Counted from the first letter of the stretch, positions 1 to 11,491 are shown. The stretch: DNA of 64,000 bases from Acanthosepion lycidas (GCA_963932145.1 OZ010577.1:21252289-21316288); one strand, 5' to 3'. Translations and numbers: made by a program. Notes: a model not told the origin generated them from the sequence alone.

Positions 1-94
1 GCTAAGGAAATTATCAAAATAACTGGATTTTTATGTAACCTTAACAACTTAAAATATTAAGATTGTCTGTGCTTATAAATTAAGTAAATTTGTT

Positions 95-225
95 AATAGT
101 TTATTCCAAAAATCACTTGAGAATGGAATGAAGCTATGGATCTTAAATTTAATTTTATAATTAAATTTGAAATTTTAGTTTTTGTTTTGAATCATGGTAA
201 TTCCTGTGTAGCGATGGAACCATAT
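95..225 (+). repeat. Dispersed repeat G, copy 1
   Basis: This block resembles 18846-18985 closely over about 130 bp. Both hold a CACTTGA stretch, then an AT-rich palindromic core (AATTTAAT...ATAATTAAATTTGAA) and then AATTCCTGTGTAG. Both are followed within a short distance by simple (TA)n or (CA)n sequence. I see no coding potential and no terminal repeats. The family is unknown to me. Confidence 0.6.
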
Positions 226-254
226 TTTTAAAAGAAAATAATTACAATATATAA

Positions 255-333
255 CACACACACACATATATCATTACATATATACATACATACATATAAC
301 ATATATTATGTATATACATATATAACATATGGT

Positions 334-385
<52 letters not shown>

Positions 386-470
386 CATACATATTATATA
401 TATAACATATGTTATGAGATATATATATCATAACATATATTATATATTACATATATCACATAACACAGAC
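255..470. repeat. (CA)n/(TA)n microsatellite
   Basis: This is a compound microsatellite: a short CA run at 256-266, irregular CATA/TATG repeats, a pure (TA) tract at about 342-380, then degenerate ATAACATAT units. There is no gene here. About 471-730 is ordinary AT-rich sequence in which I see nothing. Confidence 0.9.
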
Positions 471-730
471 GTTAAAATTTCAGTACCTTTAGCATGTACA
501 CAGATATATTCCATATATGAATTTAAAATACTGATTATTTAGTACTTATGTACATTATGAAAACTTATCTAAGTTATAAATTTCACAGTCATGCCTCAAG
601 ATTAAAAAAAGGTACATTTTTAAGTCTTTTATAGAAGAATTTGTAATAGCTCAATTCACTTTACAGATTGAATTTATTTCTAACTTTTACTATTTTTAAT
701 GTAGTTCAAATTTAAATTTGTACCCTATCA

Positions 731-1215
731 ACAAAAGTTTACCTCTAGTGAATATGTTTGGCAGAATTATGTTATATTTATATAACAGAAATATATTTAT
801 ACATAAATATTTGATTTTGATCATTTTCATGGAAACCAAATGTGATAAAAAAGACAATATGTACTGATATTCATTTTAATTTGTGAACTATCTACAAAAG
901 TTAACCTCTCTATGGTATATATGTTCTGGTAGATTTACATTCAGGCTAATAATAGAGACATTTTAAAAAATAAATATCAGGTTTTGATCAATTCATGGAA
1001 ACCAAATGCAATAAATTTGACAAATAATACAAAACAATATGTATTGATATCCATTTTAATTTGTGAATGCTCTACAAAGGTTAACCTCTCTATAGTATAT
1101 ATGTTCTGATAGGATTATATTTAGGCTATAAATAAATATCTGGTTTTGATCATTTTCATGGAAACCAAATGCAATACAATTGAGAAAAATACAAAACAAT
1201 ACGTACTGACATCAT
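731..1215 (+). repeat. Three-copy tandem repeat, unit about 160-180 bp
   Basis: Three diverged copies follow one another, starting near 731, 892 and 1072. Each begins with a CTACAAAAGTTAACCTCT-like block, passes through TATATATGTTCT and TTTGATCA...TTCATGGAAACC, and the first two end with CATTTTAATTTGTGAA. Copy 3 breaks off near 1215. Unit lengths differ through small indels, so the array is old. A short open frame at 1121-1399 on the minus strand overlaps it and looks accidental. Confidence 0.8.
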
Positions 1216-2055
1216 CAGTACATGCACTGAACCTACTGCCATTGCTGTCAAAATCCAAGTCAATATCATGATTAAATTCATCTATTTCTTCGAACTTATC
1301 AGAAACAAGAAAAGCTTGAAAGACATTGTGGGTATTCATAAGTTTATACTTGTCTGACATGTTATTGAAACTTGATCCTCTTTTGATGAAACATTGCAAA
1401 ATAAATTGTTAATTTTAAAGCCCACCACTATGACATGGAAGCTACCATATTCTTCAGATTGTTTCTATAGTATATATCTCTTGACAGCCAATTGGTTTTA
1501 TTAGATTCACTTGTAAATAAATGCAACTCTGACCAGTCTATTAAAACAAATATGCTATTATTATTGCTCTGAAGGTCTAGGAATTCATTAGGAATTCATT
1601 AGTAAAACAAAGTTGAAATGTGAAATATTTGAGCAAGTTTCTGTATGTTAATATGAATTGAAAATGAAAAAAGTGATTTTTTTCTGGTCAGTAATCAAGT
1701 ATTACTGACAGAATAATAATTTGTTTATATGATATGTCCTGAAAAGACATGAGTAATCAGGGCTCTTCACAACTTCCTATATTTTATTATTCTAAGTAAC
1801 TTTTGTCCTTTTTCCACCCATCCTTGCCCCACCATCCACTGCCTCAACCTGCTTCTCAACTTTAAGATGGGAAGTAATTATTTCGTAGCATTTTAAATCT
1901 GAAGTGATTCTAAGATCATGGGCAGGATTTGTTACACAAGTGCATCAGAGAGAAGAGCGTAGATAATGTACTTTTGTTCCTATCATATTTAAAGGAAAAT
2001 TTGTAAAATTAAAAAATGCTATTATTTTGTAATTATTAAATTATCTAGTCAGGGT
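1216..2055. other. Unannotated AT-rich spacer
   Basis: No recognisable gene or repeat was seen in this stretch. The only local structure is a pyrimidine-rich block at about 1805-1862 (runs of CCACCC and CCATCC) and two adjacent copies of GGAATTCATTA near 1580. Confidence 0.5.
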
Positions 2056-2059
2056 ATCA

Positions 2060-2728
2060 TTCTCTGCTGACATGAAGTGGAAATATTGTATTGAATCAAT
2101 TGCTAGGCATGCTGCTAAAAACATTGGTTCACTGTGCTGTGCAATACAATTTTTCTCTTCAGAATATATCTTACATATTTATAAATTTACCCATCATCCA
2201 TGCTTTAAATATTGCTATCACATATGTCCTGGTGCTCCTGTTATATATTTAGAGATTCTTGATAAAATCCAAACAAGAATCTGCAATATTATTGGTCCTG
2301 ACCTTGTATCTTGGTTTAGTCACTTTTCAACCATTGTAATGTAGCTTCTGTGTGACTTTTCTATAAATACTTTCATGATGAACTTTCTGCTATGTTACCT
2401 AGACTTTATGAATTTAAGGGCAGTACTAGATTGTCAGTTAGGTCTCATCATTTTAAAGTTGAAATGTCTAGCTGTAACCATAAGTTCTATGCTAACATTT
2501 TCTTTTCGTACACTTCTTGCTTGTGGAACTCTCTTCTGGCTTTTTGATTTCCAGCCAAGTTTGATCTTCAAAAATTTAAATGCAATGTCAGTCATTATCT
2601 ACTTGTTTAGTCTTCCTTTATTGTACTCAGTCCTTAATAATGTTTCTTTTTTTTTCTTATTCTTTCAGTTACTAACTCCCTTGTATGTTAGTGGCTTTAC
2701 TGCTTTGCTTGGGGTGAAATGATTAAAA
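2060..2728 (+). pseudogene. CR1/jockey-like LINE, C-terminal RT and 3' tail
   Basis: This is the 3' part of a non-LTR retrotransposon, an element that copies itself through RNA with its own reverse transcriptase. The first frame (2072-2344) carries the block after the RT palm: YIESIA.HAAKNIGSL, then IYKF, HICPGAPV and LEILDKIQ.RI. A frame change then leads to GTLFWLF.FQP and FKNLNAMSV, the usual C-terminal tail of this clade (WN.LP...F...F K). The element ends with GCTTGGGGTGAAATGATTAAAAA near 2725, a terminus shared by about ten other fragments in the window. It is 5'-truncated and frameshifted, so not functional. The clade (CR1 versus jockey) is inferred from motif style. Confidence 0.85.
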
Positions 2729-3239
2729 AAACAATTTGTGAAGTGCTTTTTCAGTTGTAGTTGGTAGGAGAAATAATCAAAATTTGCAATATTTTGTTTG
2801 AGCAAGTTATAGCATTCAATCTGTATTTTGTACAATGAAAATGAAGATGGTTGTCAGTGGTCAGGCAAATACCACTATCGATATATACAAAATGATGGAT
2901 TATATGTTTGTTTAATGCAATGTCAGTAAAGATTTCTACATGTCAATATTTAACTGACATTATTAAGAAAAGCAGTAGAATGATCCTTTCTGCAATAACA
3001 AGTTATTAAATTACAATGAAGTAATATTAACATAAAAAATAGGTGTCACCTACTAACAGAAAATAAAATCTTATAAAATAAACTTTAAGAACTATAAAAA
3101 AGGTAAAAGAAACATTGAAATAAATTAATTTATCATATAAGCTCAGCATCTTATTAATTTCTAATGATAAACTATCAACTAAAAGAACCAAAATGATTTC
3201 AGGTAAGCATGAGGGTTGAAAGATTATTGAAAATAGTTT

Positions 3240-4035
3240 CACATGCATTCTTCTTCTATGTGTCATGTCCTTTCAAAATGTAAGTTATCATGACTCTCCA
3301 CAATTTACTACCCTTCATAACTTTCTACTAATGTTTGTCCTTTTGCTATCCCTCCTCATCTGTTTTGCCAACATTTTACACAAGCTTGTTAGGTAGGTCA
3401 TGCACTATTTTCCTTTGTTGTTCTTGCTTTCAATATGTCCTAAGACTGTCAATTTTTGTAAACCCTCTTTCCTCATTATGTAACCGAGTCAGATAGCAAA
3501 ATTAATTATAACTCACATTTGTTATGTAGATGTTTTAATGGCAAGAGGATACATGGTGGAGTAATGGATAGTGGCTCGGATCATGAAATCAGAGAGCTGA
3601 ATTCAAATTCCATTCGAATCCATTACATTCACTTACATGCTAATAACCCTGGGAAAGGTATGAATCCCCTTCTTCTCCCCCTAGCTATGGGTAAATAGCA
3701 AGACAGACTGGGTCCTATAGCCTTGAATGGCAACTGGTCTACCACAGAATTACCCAGCATTCATTAACACATAGGAAGGTAGAAGTTGCATAGCAAACCA
3801 ACAGACTATTCTTCATTTGTAATCTTATTTAGTACTTTGACATGATGTTCTTTAGTAGTTTATATAGTCTTTGAAAAGTATCTTTTGTTATTCTTATGCA
3901 CCTATAACTTTTGTGCCAAATTTCCTGATTTGTTATTAACTGCCCAGACAATTGAATTCCTACAGTTATTTACTTTTGGCATTTCCAATGTGTATCTACC
4001 ATCTTAGGTATTCCCTTTTGAGGAAGAAATGAGCT
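3240..4035 (-). pseudogene. Family A LINE (endonuclease-RT), C-terminal fragment split by SINE A
   Basis: Read on the minus strand, 3240-3480 and about 3800-4035 match the 3' region of the family A LINE seen better at 33237-35290 and 6695-7570. The shared blocks include the complement of TTACACAAGCTTGTTAGGTAG and of CCCTCTTTCCTCATTATGT. The two halves are separated by a SINE A copy (3541-3760) with flanking AT-rich sequence, so the SINE probably inserted into the LINE. No frame is open for more than a few dozen codons. Confidence 0.7.
3541..3760 (+). mobile_element. SINE A (tRNA-derived), copy 1
   Basis: It starts with a tRNA-like head containing GGTGGAGTAATGGATAGTGG (box A region) and CAAATTCCATTCGAATCC (box B region). 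A conserved body follows with CCATTACATTCACTTA, GGTATGAATCC, CTATGGGTAAATAGC and CCTTG.ATGGCAACTGGTCTA. Seven other copies occur in the window; the longest is at 16424-16842. SINEs of this sort are made by RNA polymerase III and moved by LINE proteins. tRNA-derived SINEs have been described from octopus; assigning this copy to a named family would need a search. Confidence 0.85.
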
Positions 4036-4324
4036 ATCTAGCCCCAAATATCAATCTGCTTAATTTTTATTAAAATCTTTTAAATATTCAACAATGTACT
4101 TTCATGTGTAGTATTTGTGGGCATTCAGGGCTGTAACACTGTACTCCATTAACACAGCACAAGGGCATTTAGAAACCTGAACACATCATGATACCGAGAA
4201 TAAGGCATGCAAATATCACATATCATCAAAGTTGTTCATTGACAGAGTGAAGCACTGTATAGCCTCCCATGAGTTTGGTTTTAGTGAACTCTGGTGGCTG
4301 TGTAATAGTGTTTTAAGTAAGGAT

Positions 4325-5260
4325 AAATCCAATCAATTCTGTCTTCAGTCAATTTGAAGTGCTAGTATCTTTTTAAAGCTGAATGCTATACCCCCAAATT
4401 GTACTATGCTTTACTATTAGGTTGGTGCAAAAATAATGTCGTTTTCTCATATATGTTACTATGTGAGAAAACGGCATTATTTTTGCACCAACCTAATACT
4501 TCTTGTTTTCCTGATTACTGGAAATCCTCTTCTATAGTTCCTGTTTTTCAGAACTCTGGAGAATTGTCTGATTTTCAAAATAATGACTTACTAGTCTTCT
4601 ACTTCTCTTCAGCAAAGTAATAGAGGCTCTAATCAACAGCGAATTGGTTAAGAATCTCACCTCACAGAGTCTTTCAAGGAAATTATGGCTATCACTTCTA
4701 AATGTCAAACATCGATGTGTTCATGCCTATTACTGAAAGAGTCTGTTACACTTTAGATAAGAATGGTGAAGCTCAGGCTCTTGCTTGAGATATCTCAAAG
4801 ATCTTTGGCAGGATTTGGCATGTTGGTCTTCTTCACTTCACAAGTTGAAAGGTTATATTTTTGTCTGTTTCTTTGCTTTAATTCAATCTTTCTTATCAAA
4901 CCTCATAATAAAACTTGTTATGAATGTTCATTTCTGTAGACCATTTTATATTAATGTGGATAACCCTGCCCCCATCCCCATCACTTTGTTCTTTATTTTC
5001 AACAATGACCTTACTGATGTCATCAGTTTCCAACTGACTTTTCTATACAGACAACACGACTATTTACTCCAGTGTTAATAGTAAAAACATCCAAAAGGCA
5101 GTTCAACAGAGGCCATGTGGGAACGAGCATTTCAAATAAATATGTGGCACATGGAGTGTATCAGGATCACTTTCATCTCAAGGCCTATTTATTATCTCCT
5201 GTTATCAAATGCAAATCTCTGTAGAATATTTCTGGCATTTGTGCAATCTCTATAAGCACT
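4325..5260 (+). pseudogene. CR1/jockey-like LINE, RT core
   Basis: The plus strand shows the fingers and palm of a non-LTR reverse transcriptase in shifting frames. SCFPDYWKSSSIVPVF.NSGE (about 4500-4560) is followed by EALINSELVKNLTSQ, LLHKLKGY, IQSFLSN, then FFIFNNDL (about 4990-5010), which corresponds to the usual LFLIFINDL block. The catalytic YADD box that should follow is damaged near 5045. Frameshifts and stops make it inactive. A mariner MITE sits at 4417-4496 exactly where the frame is broken, so the LINE probably extends upstream of it. It is likely the same broad family as 2060-2728 and 42040-42425. Confidence 0.8.
4417..4496 (+). mobile_element. Mariner-derived MITE, 80 bp, copy 1
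   Basis: This is an 80-bp near-perfect palindrome beginning TTAGGTTGGTGCAAAAATAA and ending with the inverse, flanked by TA on both sides, the target duplication of Tc1/mariner elements. The ends match the known style of mariner hairpin MITEs. It has no coding capacity and must have moved by a transposase supplied elsewhere. Two more copies of exactly 80 bp lie at 45707-45786 and 56843-56922. Confidence 0.93.
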
Positions 5261-5353
5261 TAATTATGCTTCCATGTGTATCTTCCTTTGGTTAGCACCA
5301 CTTTGTCCTGAGTTCAAAGCAAAATGGTGCTAAGCAAAAAAAAAAGGTATTGA

Positions 5354-5390
5354 TTTGTTTGTTTGTTTGTTTGTTTGTTTGTTTGTTTTT
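5354..5390 (+). repeat. (TTTG)n microsatellite
   Basis: About nine perfect TTTG units follow a poly-A run at 5335-5346. There is no gene here. Confidence 0.95.
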
Positions 5391-5524
5391 CTCCTGCTTA
5401 TCAATTCTTTGTGAGCTATTTAAAACCAAAACATTTTGAATTGCAAGAAAACTTTTTCATGTGAAAACTGCATTAAAAATATTTTGAAGATAATTATGAT
5501 TTTTCCAGATATATAATCCTGTTA

Positions 5525-5625
5525 TTCAACATACAGCTAGGTGGGTGAAGAGATAGATTCATATCTTACCCAAGAGTATTTGCATATAAGATAATGTAAG
5601 AAATGTCGACTGGAATTTGAAGGTA
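5525..5625 (-). mobile_element. SINE A fragment, copy 2
   Basis: On the minus strand this holds part of the SINE A body: the complement of CTTGGGTAAGATATGAATC and the flanking TGCATATAAG/TAATGTAAG region that corresponds to CTTACATGCTAAT. The head and tail are missing or too diverged to see. Confidence 0.5.
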
Positions 5626-6690
5626 AGGAAGATACAAATGGAAGTATAATTAAATACTTAAAGAGATCTGATGAAAAATGACTGTAGACTTAAATTTACC
5701 AATGTATAACTGGATTCTGATAATCGAGTGGTTAAGACAACTGTCATGAAGATGACTTTTCATTAATGTACCAAACACCCGAGAGGACTGTGATCAAGAC
5801 CAGATAGAAGGAATAAACAAATGACAAAAGAACAACATCTAAGAATCATGACCTTACAGTGAAAAGAGTTGAGTGATGAAATACTGGATTGAGTTGCACT
5901 CTTTGGAATTCTTATTATGCTTCTAAATTTCCTAAAAATAATAAAGTTTCTTGAAACATGATCTGTTATAAATACTTTAAATAAGTTGTAGTTTGTGTCC
6001 ACTTGTGAGAGAATCAATTTCACTGTCTTTCTCATCGGTTCTTTGATGTTCGCTTTGGCAACAATAAATCTCTTCTTCTTTCCTCCTCTTCTTGTTCTCT
6101 TCTCAATCTCTTATGTTCTTACCATGCATCAACCACAGAAGACCCACTTGACTATGTGATGATCGTAGGATCTAAAATAATTCATCGTTTCCCCATTGGT
6201 AATGCAATTTTTATGTTCATTTCAATGGTTGGAAATTTGCAAGTTAACAGCAAAATCTTGTATTTTTGTGAATGTAACATTCTTAAATATTCACCTTATG
6301 AGTGGCCATCTTTTTTTTTTCCTATGAATTTCTTTACAGTCAATGTACCTGAAAAGTCTTTGCTTCAGCGGTAATTCATTTTTTATTCGCTTTTTCTTTC
6401 AGTTCTCCAATCACATAAATATTCGGATAATTTGGGATAATTTTCAATCACATAAGTATTTGGATAATTTGGGATAATTTTCAATAATTTATGAATAAAA
6501 ATCAAATAATTTTCCTTTACTTATACTATTTCTAACAGTCATTATTTGTTGCCTTCTTATACCAGTGAAAACAAATTTATTGCAAAAAAATAAGAAGTAA
6601 AATATCTTACTCTGAATACACTTAAGCTCAAAATTATAATTTTGAGTATAAGTGTATGAAGAGTTGGATATTTTCCTTCTTTATATGCCA
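5626..6690. other. Unannotated spacer
   Basis: I recognise nothing here. Two short open frames (5763-6035 minus, 6156-6374 plus) have no family resemblance. A short direct duplication of ATTTGGATAATTTGGGATAATTTTCAATCA-like sequence lies at about 6418-6485; its two units differ by only a few bases. Confidence 0.5.
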
Positions 6691-6694
6691 CATC

Positions 6695-7570
6695 ACTTCA
6701 AGACATTGGCGATCATGGTTCTCCATAACTTCCTGTCCTTTATAACTCTTAGTAAGATTTGTCTCTTTGCTATCTCTCTTAATCCCTGTTTTGCCAACCA
6801 TTTACACAAGATCATTAGGTAGGTTATTCGCTTCTGTCCTCTGTCCCTCATGCCTTCAATATCTTATGAGTAACAAACTCTCCAAGCCCTCTTTCCAGAT
6901 TATGTGCTCTAGAAATTTCAAATGTCTCTTTCTGATTTGAAATGTAAGTGCCCTTTTTGTTCCATGAAAACTTTGTCATTCCTCACATGTTCAGTCAATG
7001 TTATTCTCAGCATCCTTCTGTAGAACCACATTTCTGTCGCCTCAAGTCTCTTCTTTGTTTGTGAGAAGTCTAATATTCACTACCATTGAAGAGGACCAAT
7101 ATTACATAATAGTTTAGCACTTTGTTTCTAATGAAATTTCCTTGTTTATTAATACTTTGCTTAGCTTTTGAAAGGCATCTTTCACTATTCCAATGCCTCT
7201 TTGAATTTTAGTGATGCATTTTCCATCCCCTGTTAAAACACTTCCTAGATATATGAATTTTTGTACTTGCTTGATTTTGGTATCTCCAATTTGTTATTTG
7301 CATTTTGGGCTCATCCTTTTGCTAACATCCAAACATTCTCTCTTTTTACAGTTAATAGTTCTTTCTTCTTACTTTCCTTTACTAGTCTTTAGGAGTTCCT
7401 GTAGCTTCCTTTCTGTACCTATTATCAACATTGTGTCATCTATATATCTTACATCATTAAGATTGTGCTCACTAATAATTCCTGGTAAGGCTTCTAATTC
7501 TCTCACTATTGAAACTTATTTTATAAGTTTGAATAAATTTGGTGAAAAGACACATGAGCCTTAAACAGGA
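6695..7570 (-). pseudogene. Family A LINE (endonuclease-RT), RT palm to C-terminus
   Basis: Read on the minus strand this is the same retrotransposon as 33237-35290. From 7570 down it contains the palm region with a YIDD box (complement of 7435-7446, normally YADD in this family) followed by TMLI, then the ECLDV/LNCKK-type region, then the C-terminal FHGT.E-like and FLEH.IRKE-like tail and the AGAGCCATGAT end near 6710. Stops and indels are common. A 117-codon open frame on the opposite strand (7211-7564) is its shadow. Neighbouring (TG)n at 7721 is unrelated. Confidence 0.8.
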
Positions 7571-7720
7571 TAACGTTTCAGAGATGCAACAAACAAGGAT
7601 GATCAGGTATAAAAATATCAATTTGGAAAAAGTGAATAAAATAAAACAATGACTGATAACTCAACAAATGCTGATATGACCAGTTAATGATTATCAGCTT
7701 TCTGTATAGCATTCTCTTGT

Positions 7721-7810
7721 ATATATGTGTGTGTGTGTGTGTATGTGTGTGTGTGTGTGTGCGCGTGTGTGTGCGTGTGTGTGTGTGTGTGTGCGTGTGC
7801 GTGCATGTCA
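7721..7810 (+). repeat. (TG)n microsatellite
   Basis: This is a run of about 88 bp of TG units with CG interruptions. The long Cys/Val and His/Thr open frames across it on both strands are artefacts of the dinucleotide repeat. Confidence 0.97.
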
Positions 7811-8925
7811 ATGGAGGAATAAGTGGAGGTTGGAAGAAACTGGAATTAGGACCTTATGTATTAGGTTATTTACAGTCATGACCTCTAAATTACTTATTTA
7901 TATATTTACTTATTATTTTATTCCTTTGTCTATTTTGCGTGTTTATATTTTTCTTTTATGTAATGTTCTTTGTTTCCAATTCTGTTATTTGGAATCAACT
8001 TTATTAGATATAGGTGAGGATTTTATTTAGTCATTGATTATGGTGTTTATAGGTAGTATAGTAAAAATTTGTTTTCTGGCCTCATTCAGAAATGCACTCT
8101 GATCTTTTATTTAGGAGCATATTTTGATTATCGTTACTTTATCCTACAGGCGAAGATTACATCATTTTGAATTGTATGTTGATATTCTTTTTCTTAATTT
8201 CCATATTATTTTTGGCATATTTTGAGCTGCTATATAGGCCTTAAAACAACTGTTCTGTTAGAATATATTTTCTTGTTAAATGATGTTTTATATGAATAGC
8301 TTGTTCCCAGAGCCTTGCTACTATTCCTACATATATTTTTTCTGGAATATTTTGGATCATACCATAGCTTTGTATATCATGTTATTTTATAGGCAGTTAA
8401 CATTTAGTGGGTATTGTACTTTGTGATTTTTCTGTTGTGAGTTTTATGATTTGTAGTATGTATTCAATGCAGCTATTGCTAAGTTTTAGAATATTTCTGT
8501 CAGATATTTTGCTTGAAATTATACAAAACAAAATAATATATAAATGAATAAATATTTAAATAAAAAAGCAGTCTATCAGTCATGACCATAAATAATCCTA
8601 AGCATTAAGCTGAAACAAAATCAGTTTCCTTCTTCCTTTCTCCATTTCCTTTAATCCTACAGTGACCTATATATAGAGCCCACAAAATTAGTGCTGTCTC
8701 CAAAAGAAGGATATAAAAGCAGACTTCTAAGAGAAGTTGCACACCAGGTTGGGAGCTGATACTTGCCAGAAAGAAACTTCCCTTGTTGCTCACTGGTGAA
8801 GTTCATCAACTGAGAAAACTCAAAAGATATCCAGGGAGAGAAATCATACCCAGTTTAATAGAAATACCCACAGTATTCAGAAACTTATCTCCTCAAAAAT
8901 GAAAAAAAGATATGCCTATCAGGCA
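7811..8925. other. Unannotated AT-rich spacer
   Basis: I see no gene. The short minus-strand open frame at 8605-8793 (62 codons) resembles nothing I know. Much of 7880-8560 is low-complexity AT-rich sequence. Confidence 0.5.
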
Positions 8926-8929
8926 TGTC

Positions 8930-10390
8930 CAGTTTAAAAAAAAGTCTACATTCTACTAGGCAAGCCAGACTTTCCAATGAAACCTCTGTGATTTGCAAAA
9001 TAGGAGGAATTTGAAGGGAAGGCTCAAATCTATACAGATATCAGAGACTACAAAAGCTTCTACCAAATTCTGAAAGAATTATATCTTATTGCATAAAGTT
9101 GAAAATCTTCTATAGATCAGAGATAGTGCAATAGTGTACAATGACAAGGTTTCTATCCTAAAAATTTCTAGATACTTTTCTGCACCAAATATGTGGTGCA
9201 TGAGACTGGTAGAATGAAACTGAAATTTATTCAGTTCTATAGTCAATCTTGTTTACTGCATGGATCAGAGATAATTGCTCTAGGATCTCAGAAACATAAA
9301 TCATAATACTCAAAAAATCTATGAGAAATCCTAGAAACAAAACATAGGGCTACTTATCACCATCATTGTCATAAAAAGAGTATTTTTCACGATAAAAACA
9401 TAGTCTTTGGATACTCTTAAGTCGGTTGACCCTGTAAGTTTGTCAATATGCTCAGTCATTGGATAGAGCTCAGCTGACTCAGAACACAAGGAAACTTTTC
9501 AATCCCTTTCCTCATTAAAAATAGTGTTGTGTTTTGGACCCATAATGTTCTGCATATTATACACAATGTTGAAATAGGTATCAGAAAAGATGACAAAGAA
9601 GATATCTACATCTGTATATGGCCACTTGTTCAGTATAAGACAGCTCTAAGCTAACACTAAGATTACATTGTAGCTAGTGATATAACTTCTGTTTACAGAT
9701 GACAAGACCATAGTTGCCCATTCAGGATGAGTACTGCAATAAGTAATAACATTTTCTGCTTAGAAATAAGTCTAAAGAAAACTATTATCCTCCACCATGC
9801 TGTATCACATCAAGTCTACTACCCACATCTTTTGTATCCATCAAGACAACAAAGTTCAATGAAGTTCTCAACCTTGGGATGTGGTATATCTTTTGATGTC
9901 AAACTTAAAGAGGTTGATAACAGGCTAGCAAACAAAGACTTTGGAAGACTTCATCTGGACAAACAAAAACCTAAGACAAATGAAGCCAACAAGCAGCCCA
10001 CTCTTTAATATTGTGCAAAATCTTCTGCTGCAGACAAGCTCCCACATTGCCTCAAATGCTTTCACCAGAGCTGTTTCCATAACATTCCCATAGTGCAATG
10101 GAGTGATTTCATCACAAACTCAGAAGTATTTAAGAGTTTCAAAGCATTTGTAGGGTTTTAGATAGAACATTTCACCTAGTGAGCAAATAAGTGAGGCAAA
10201 TTAATGCTCTTGAAACAGTAGGGTTGACCTAGATGGATTAAGGCCCTTGCCACAGTTAGATACCAGTCCAGTTAAGAGAAGAAGTTAGAGCAACATGTGC
10301 TGCAAGAGACATGAGGAACAAAGATATTCATAGATGATACTTGACTACTACACCTCACCTTACACTTAGTAATCTTGTGGAGTGAAAACC
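8930..10390 (+). pseudogene. Family C LINE, RT region, heavily decayed
   Basis: The plus strand carries a decayed reverse transcriptase of a LINE family different from A and B. In order: a region with DSAIVYNDKVSIL.I (about 9120-9170); the block before the palm, KIVLCFGPIMFCILYTML (about 9520-9570); ISTSVYGHLFSIRQL and LFTDDKTIVAHS (about 9690-9725), where TDD replaces the usual ADD catalytic pair; then GCGISFDVKLKEVDNRLA.KDFGRL (about 9885-9955), normally YLGSTIS...EV..R; and FHQ.CFHNIP.VQWSDFITNSEVF (about 10060-10130), the C-terminal IKWQD..TN..VL block. Many stops and frameshifts. A further C-terminal scrap, TKTKLHWAGH.RMGE, lies at 10548-10600. Confidence 0.8.
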
Positions 10391-10539
10391 TCATTAACTG
10401 TAAGTATTTATGCCATGTTATATTGTTGTTTTACATTGTTGCATTTAATAAAAATGGTAAATTATTTTTGGCACACTTTTCATTTTTAGTAACTTGTATT
10501 TCTTCTTGTTCTTTGTGATAGGGAGATGTTATAAAACAA

Positions 10540-10690
10540 CAACCCAACATTGAAACAAAGACAAAACTACACTGGGCTGGCCATTAAGGATGGGTGAGCA
10601 GCATGTCATTGGTCTTCCATTAATCTCTACTTACTCAACATAAGAGAGCCATAAAAGAAACACAAGGATTCTCTGAAAAAGAATTTTGTA
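10540..10690 (+). pseudogene. Family C LINE, extreme C-terminal scrap
   Basis: The frame reading TKTKLHWAGH.RMGEQHVIGLP corresponds to the block LRW.GHV.RM...LP near the C-terminus of family C-type reverse transcriptases. It lies 150 bp beyond the previous fragment and may be the same copy after an insertion, or a separate truncated copy. It has no start and no open frame of useful length. Confidence 0.55.
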
Positions 10691-11084
10691 TTCCATAATG
10701 CAAACTATTACAGATAGGTAATAGTTTTTAATGACAAGTCTTCTTTAAGCAACAAGATTTTACAGGTAACCACCCTTAGAGAATCAATCAGCAGATTCAT
10801 AGGGGAACTAATACTATAAGCTTGGTGCATCTTCCCACCAGCAAACCTGTTCCAGTACTGTGTAAAAACCTATGGCAGATATTTGCTAACTATCCTGTAT
10901 ACAAGATTACAAAGGAAAGTCATGATTTTATACACACATACACATAATTGATGGAAATGCTGAAAAGTATGTAGCCCAACCCACTTTCTACAATCTCATC
11001 AAATTCCTTTCTAGTCAGGCCAAGAACTTTTCACTAGCACCTTGTGTCTATACATATAGATATACAAATACACAGGGAATACAC

Positions 11085-11124
<40 letters not shown>
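10691..11124. other. Spacer ending in (TA)n
   Basis: No gene was seen. A (TA)n tract at about 11090-11124 abuts the foldback element that follows. Confidence 0.6.
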
Positions 11125-11126
<2 letters not shown>

Positions 11127-11396
11127 TATAAATAAAATGACAATTGGAAAAAAGATCTTAGATTTTGCCGACGCGTTTCGTCTTCCGACTTTTTCAAGGC
11201 AAAAATGAAATCAAAATGTTCTTGTTGTTATAGTTACATTAAAAAAATCCAAATTTAAAAAGATAGACGCTTCTGTCTAAGCCTTTTTTTCTGGTTAATG
11301 TAAATTACCTTTATAGTAAGAGATTTTTTTTTTTTTTTTCCATGTCAACAATAGTTGACATGGAAAATTTTTTCCAATTGTCATTTTATTTATACC
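11125..11396. mobile_element. Foldback MITE with 29-bp perfect terminal inverted repeats
   Basis: The sequence starting GGTATAAATAAAATGAC at 11125-11153 is repeated exactly in inverse at 11368-11396, giving a 272-bp element. It has no coding capacity. Inside are a GACGCGTTTCGTC near-palindrome at about 11170-11182 and a perfect 10-bp hairpin with a 4-nt loop at 11340-11363 (CCATGTCAAC). A poly-T run precedes the hairpin. The element is flanked on both sides by (TA)n tracts, so the target site cannot be read. The superfamily is not clear. Confidence 0.75.
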
Positions 11397-11430
11397 AATC
11401 TGTCTTGTCCACAGAATTGATCTGGGAATT

Positions 11431-11491
<61 letters not shown>

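Noticed and set aside
2375..2722. Stand-alone 115-codon membrane-like protein
   Set aside because: It is the frameshifted C-terminus of the CR1-like RT plus its 3' tail, with the same tail present in about ten other places.
7211..7564. 117-codon plus-strand open frame
   Set aside because: It is antisense to the family A LINE palm region on the minus strand.
7578..8030. Open frames rich in Thr/His or Cys/Val across the (TG)n tract
   Set aside because: They are translations of a dinucleotide repeat in several frames on both strands and have no flanking coding signal.
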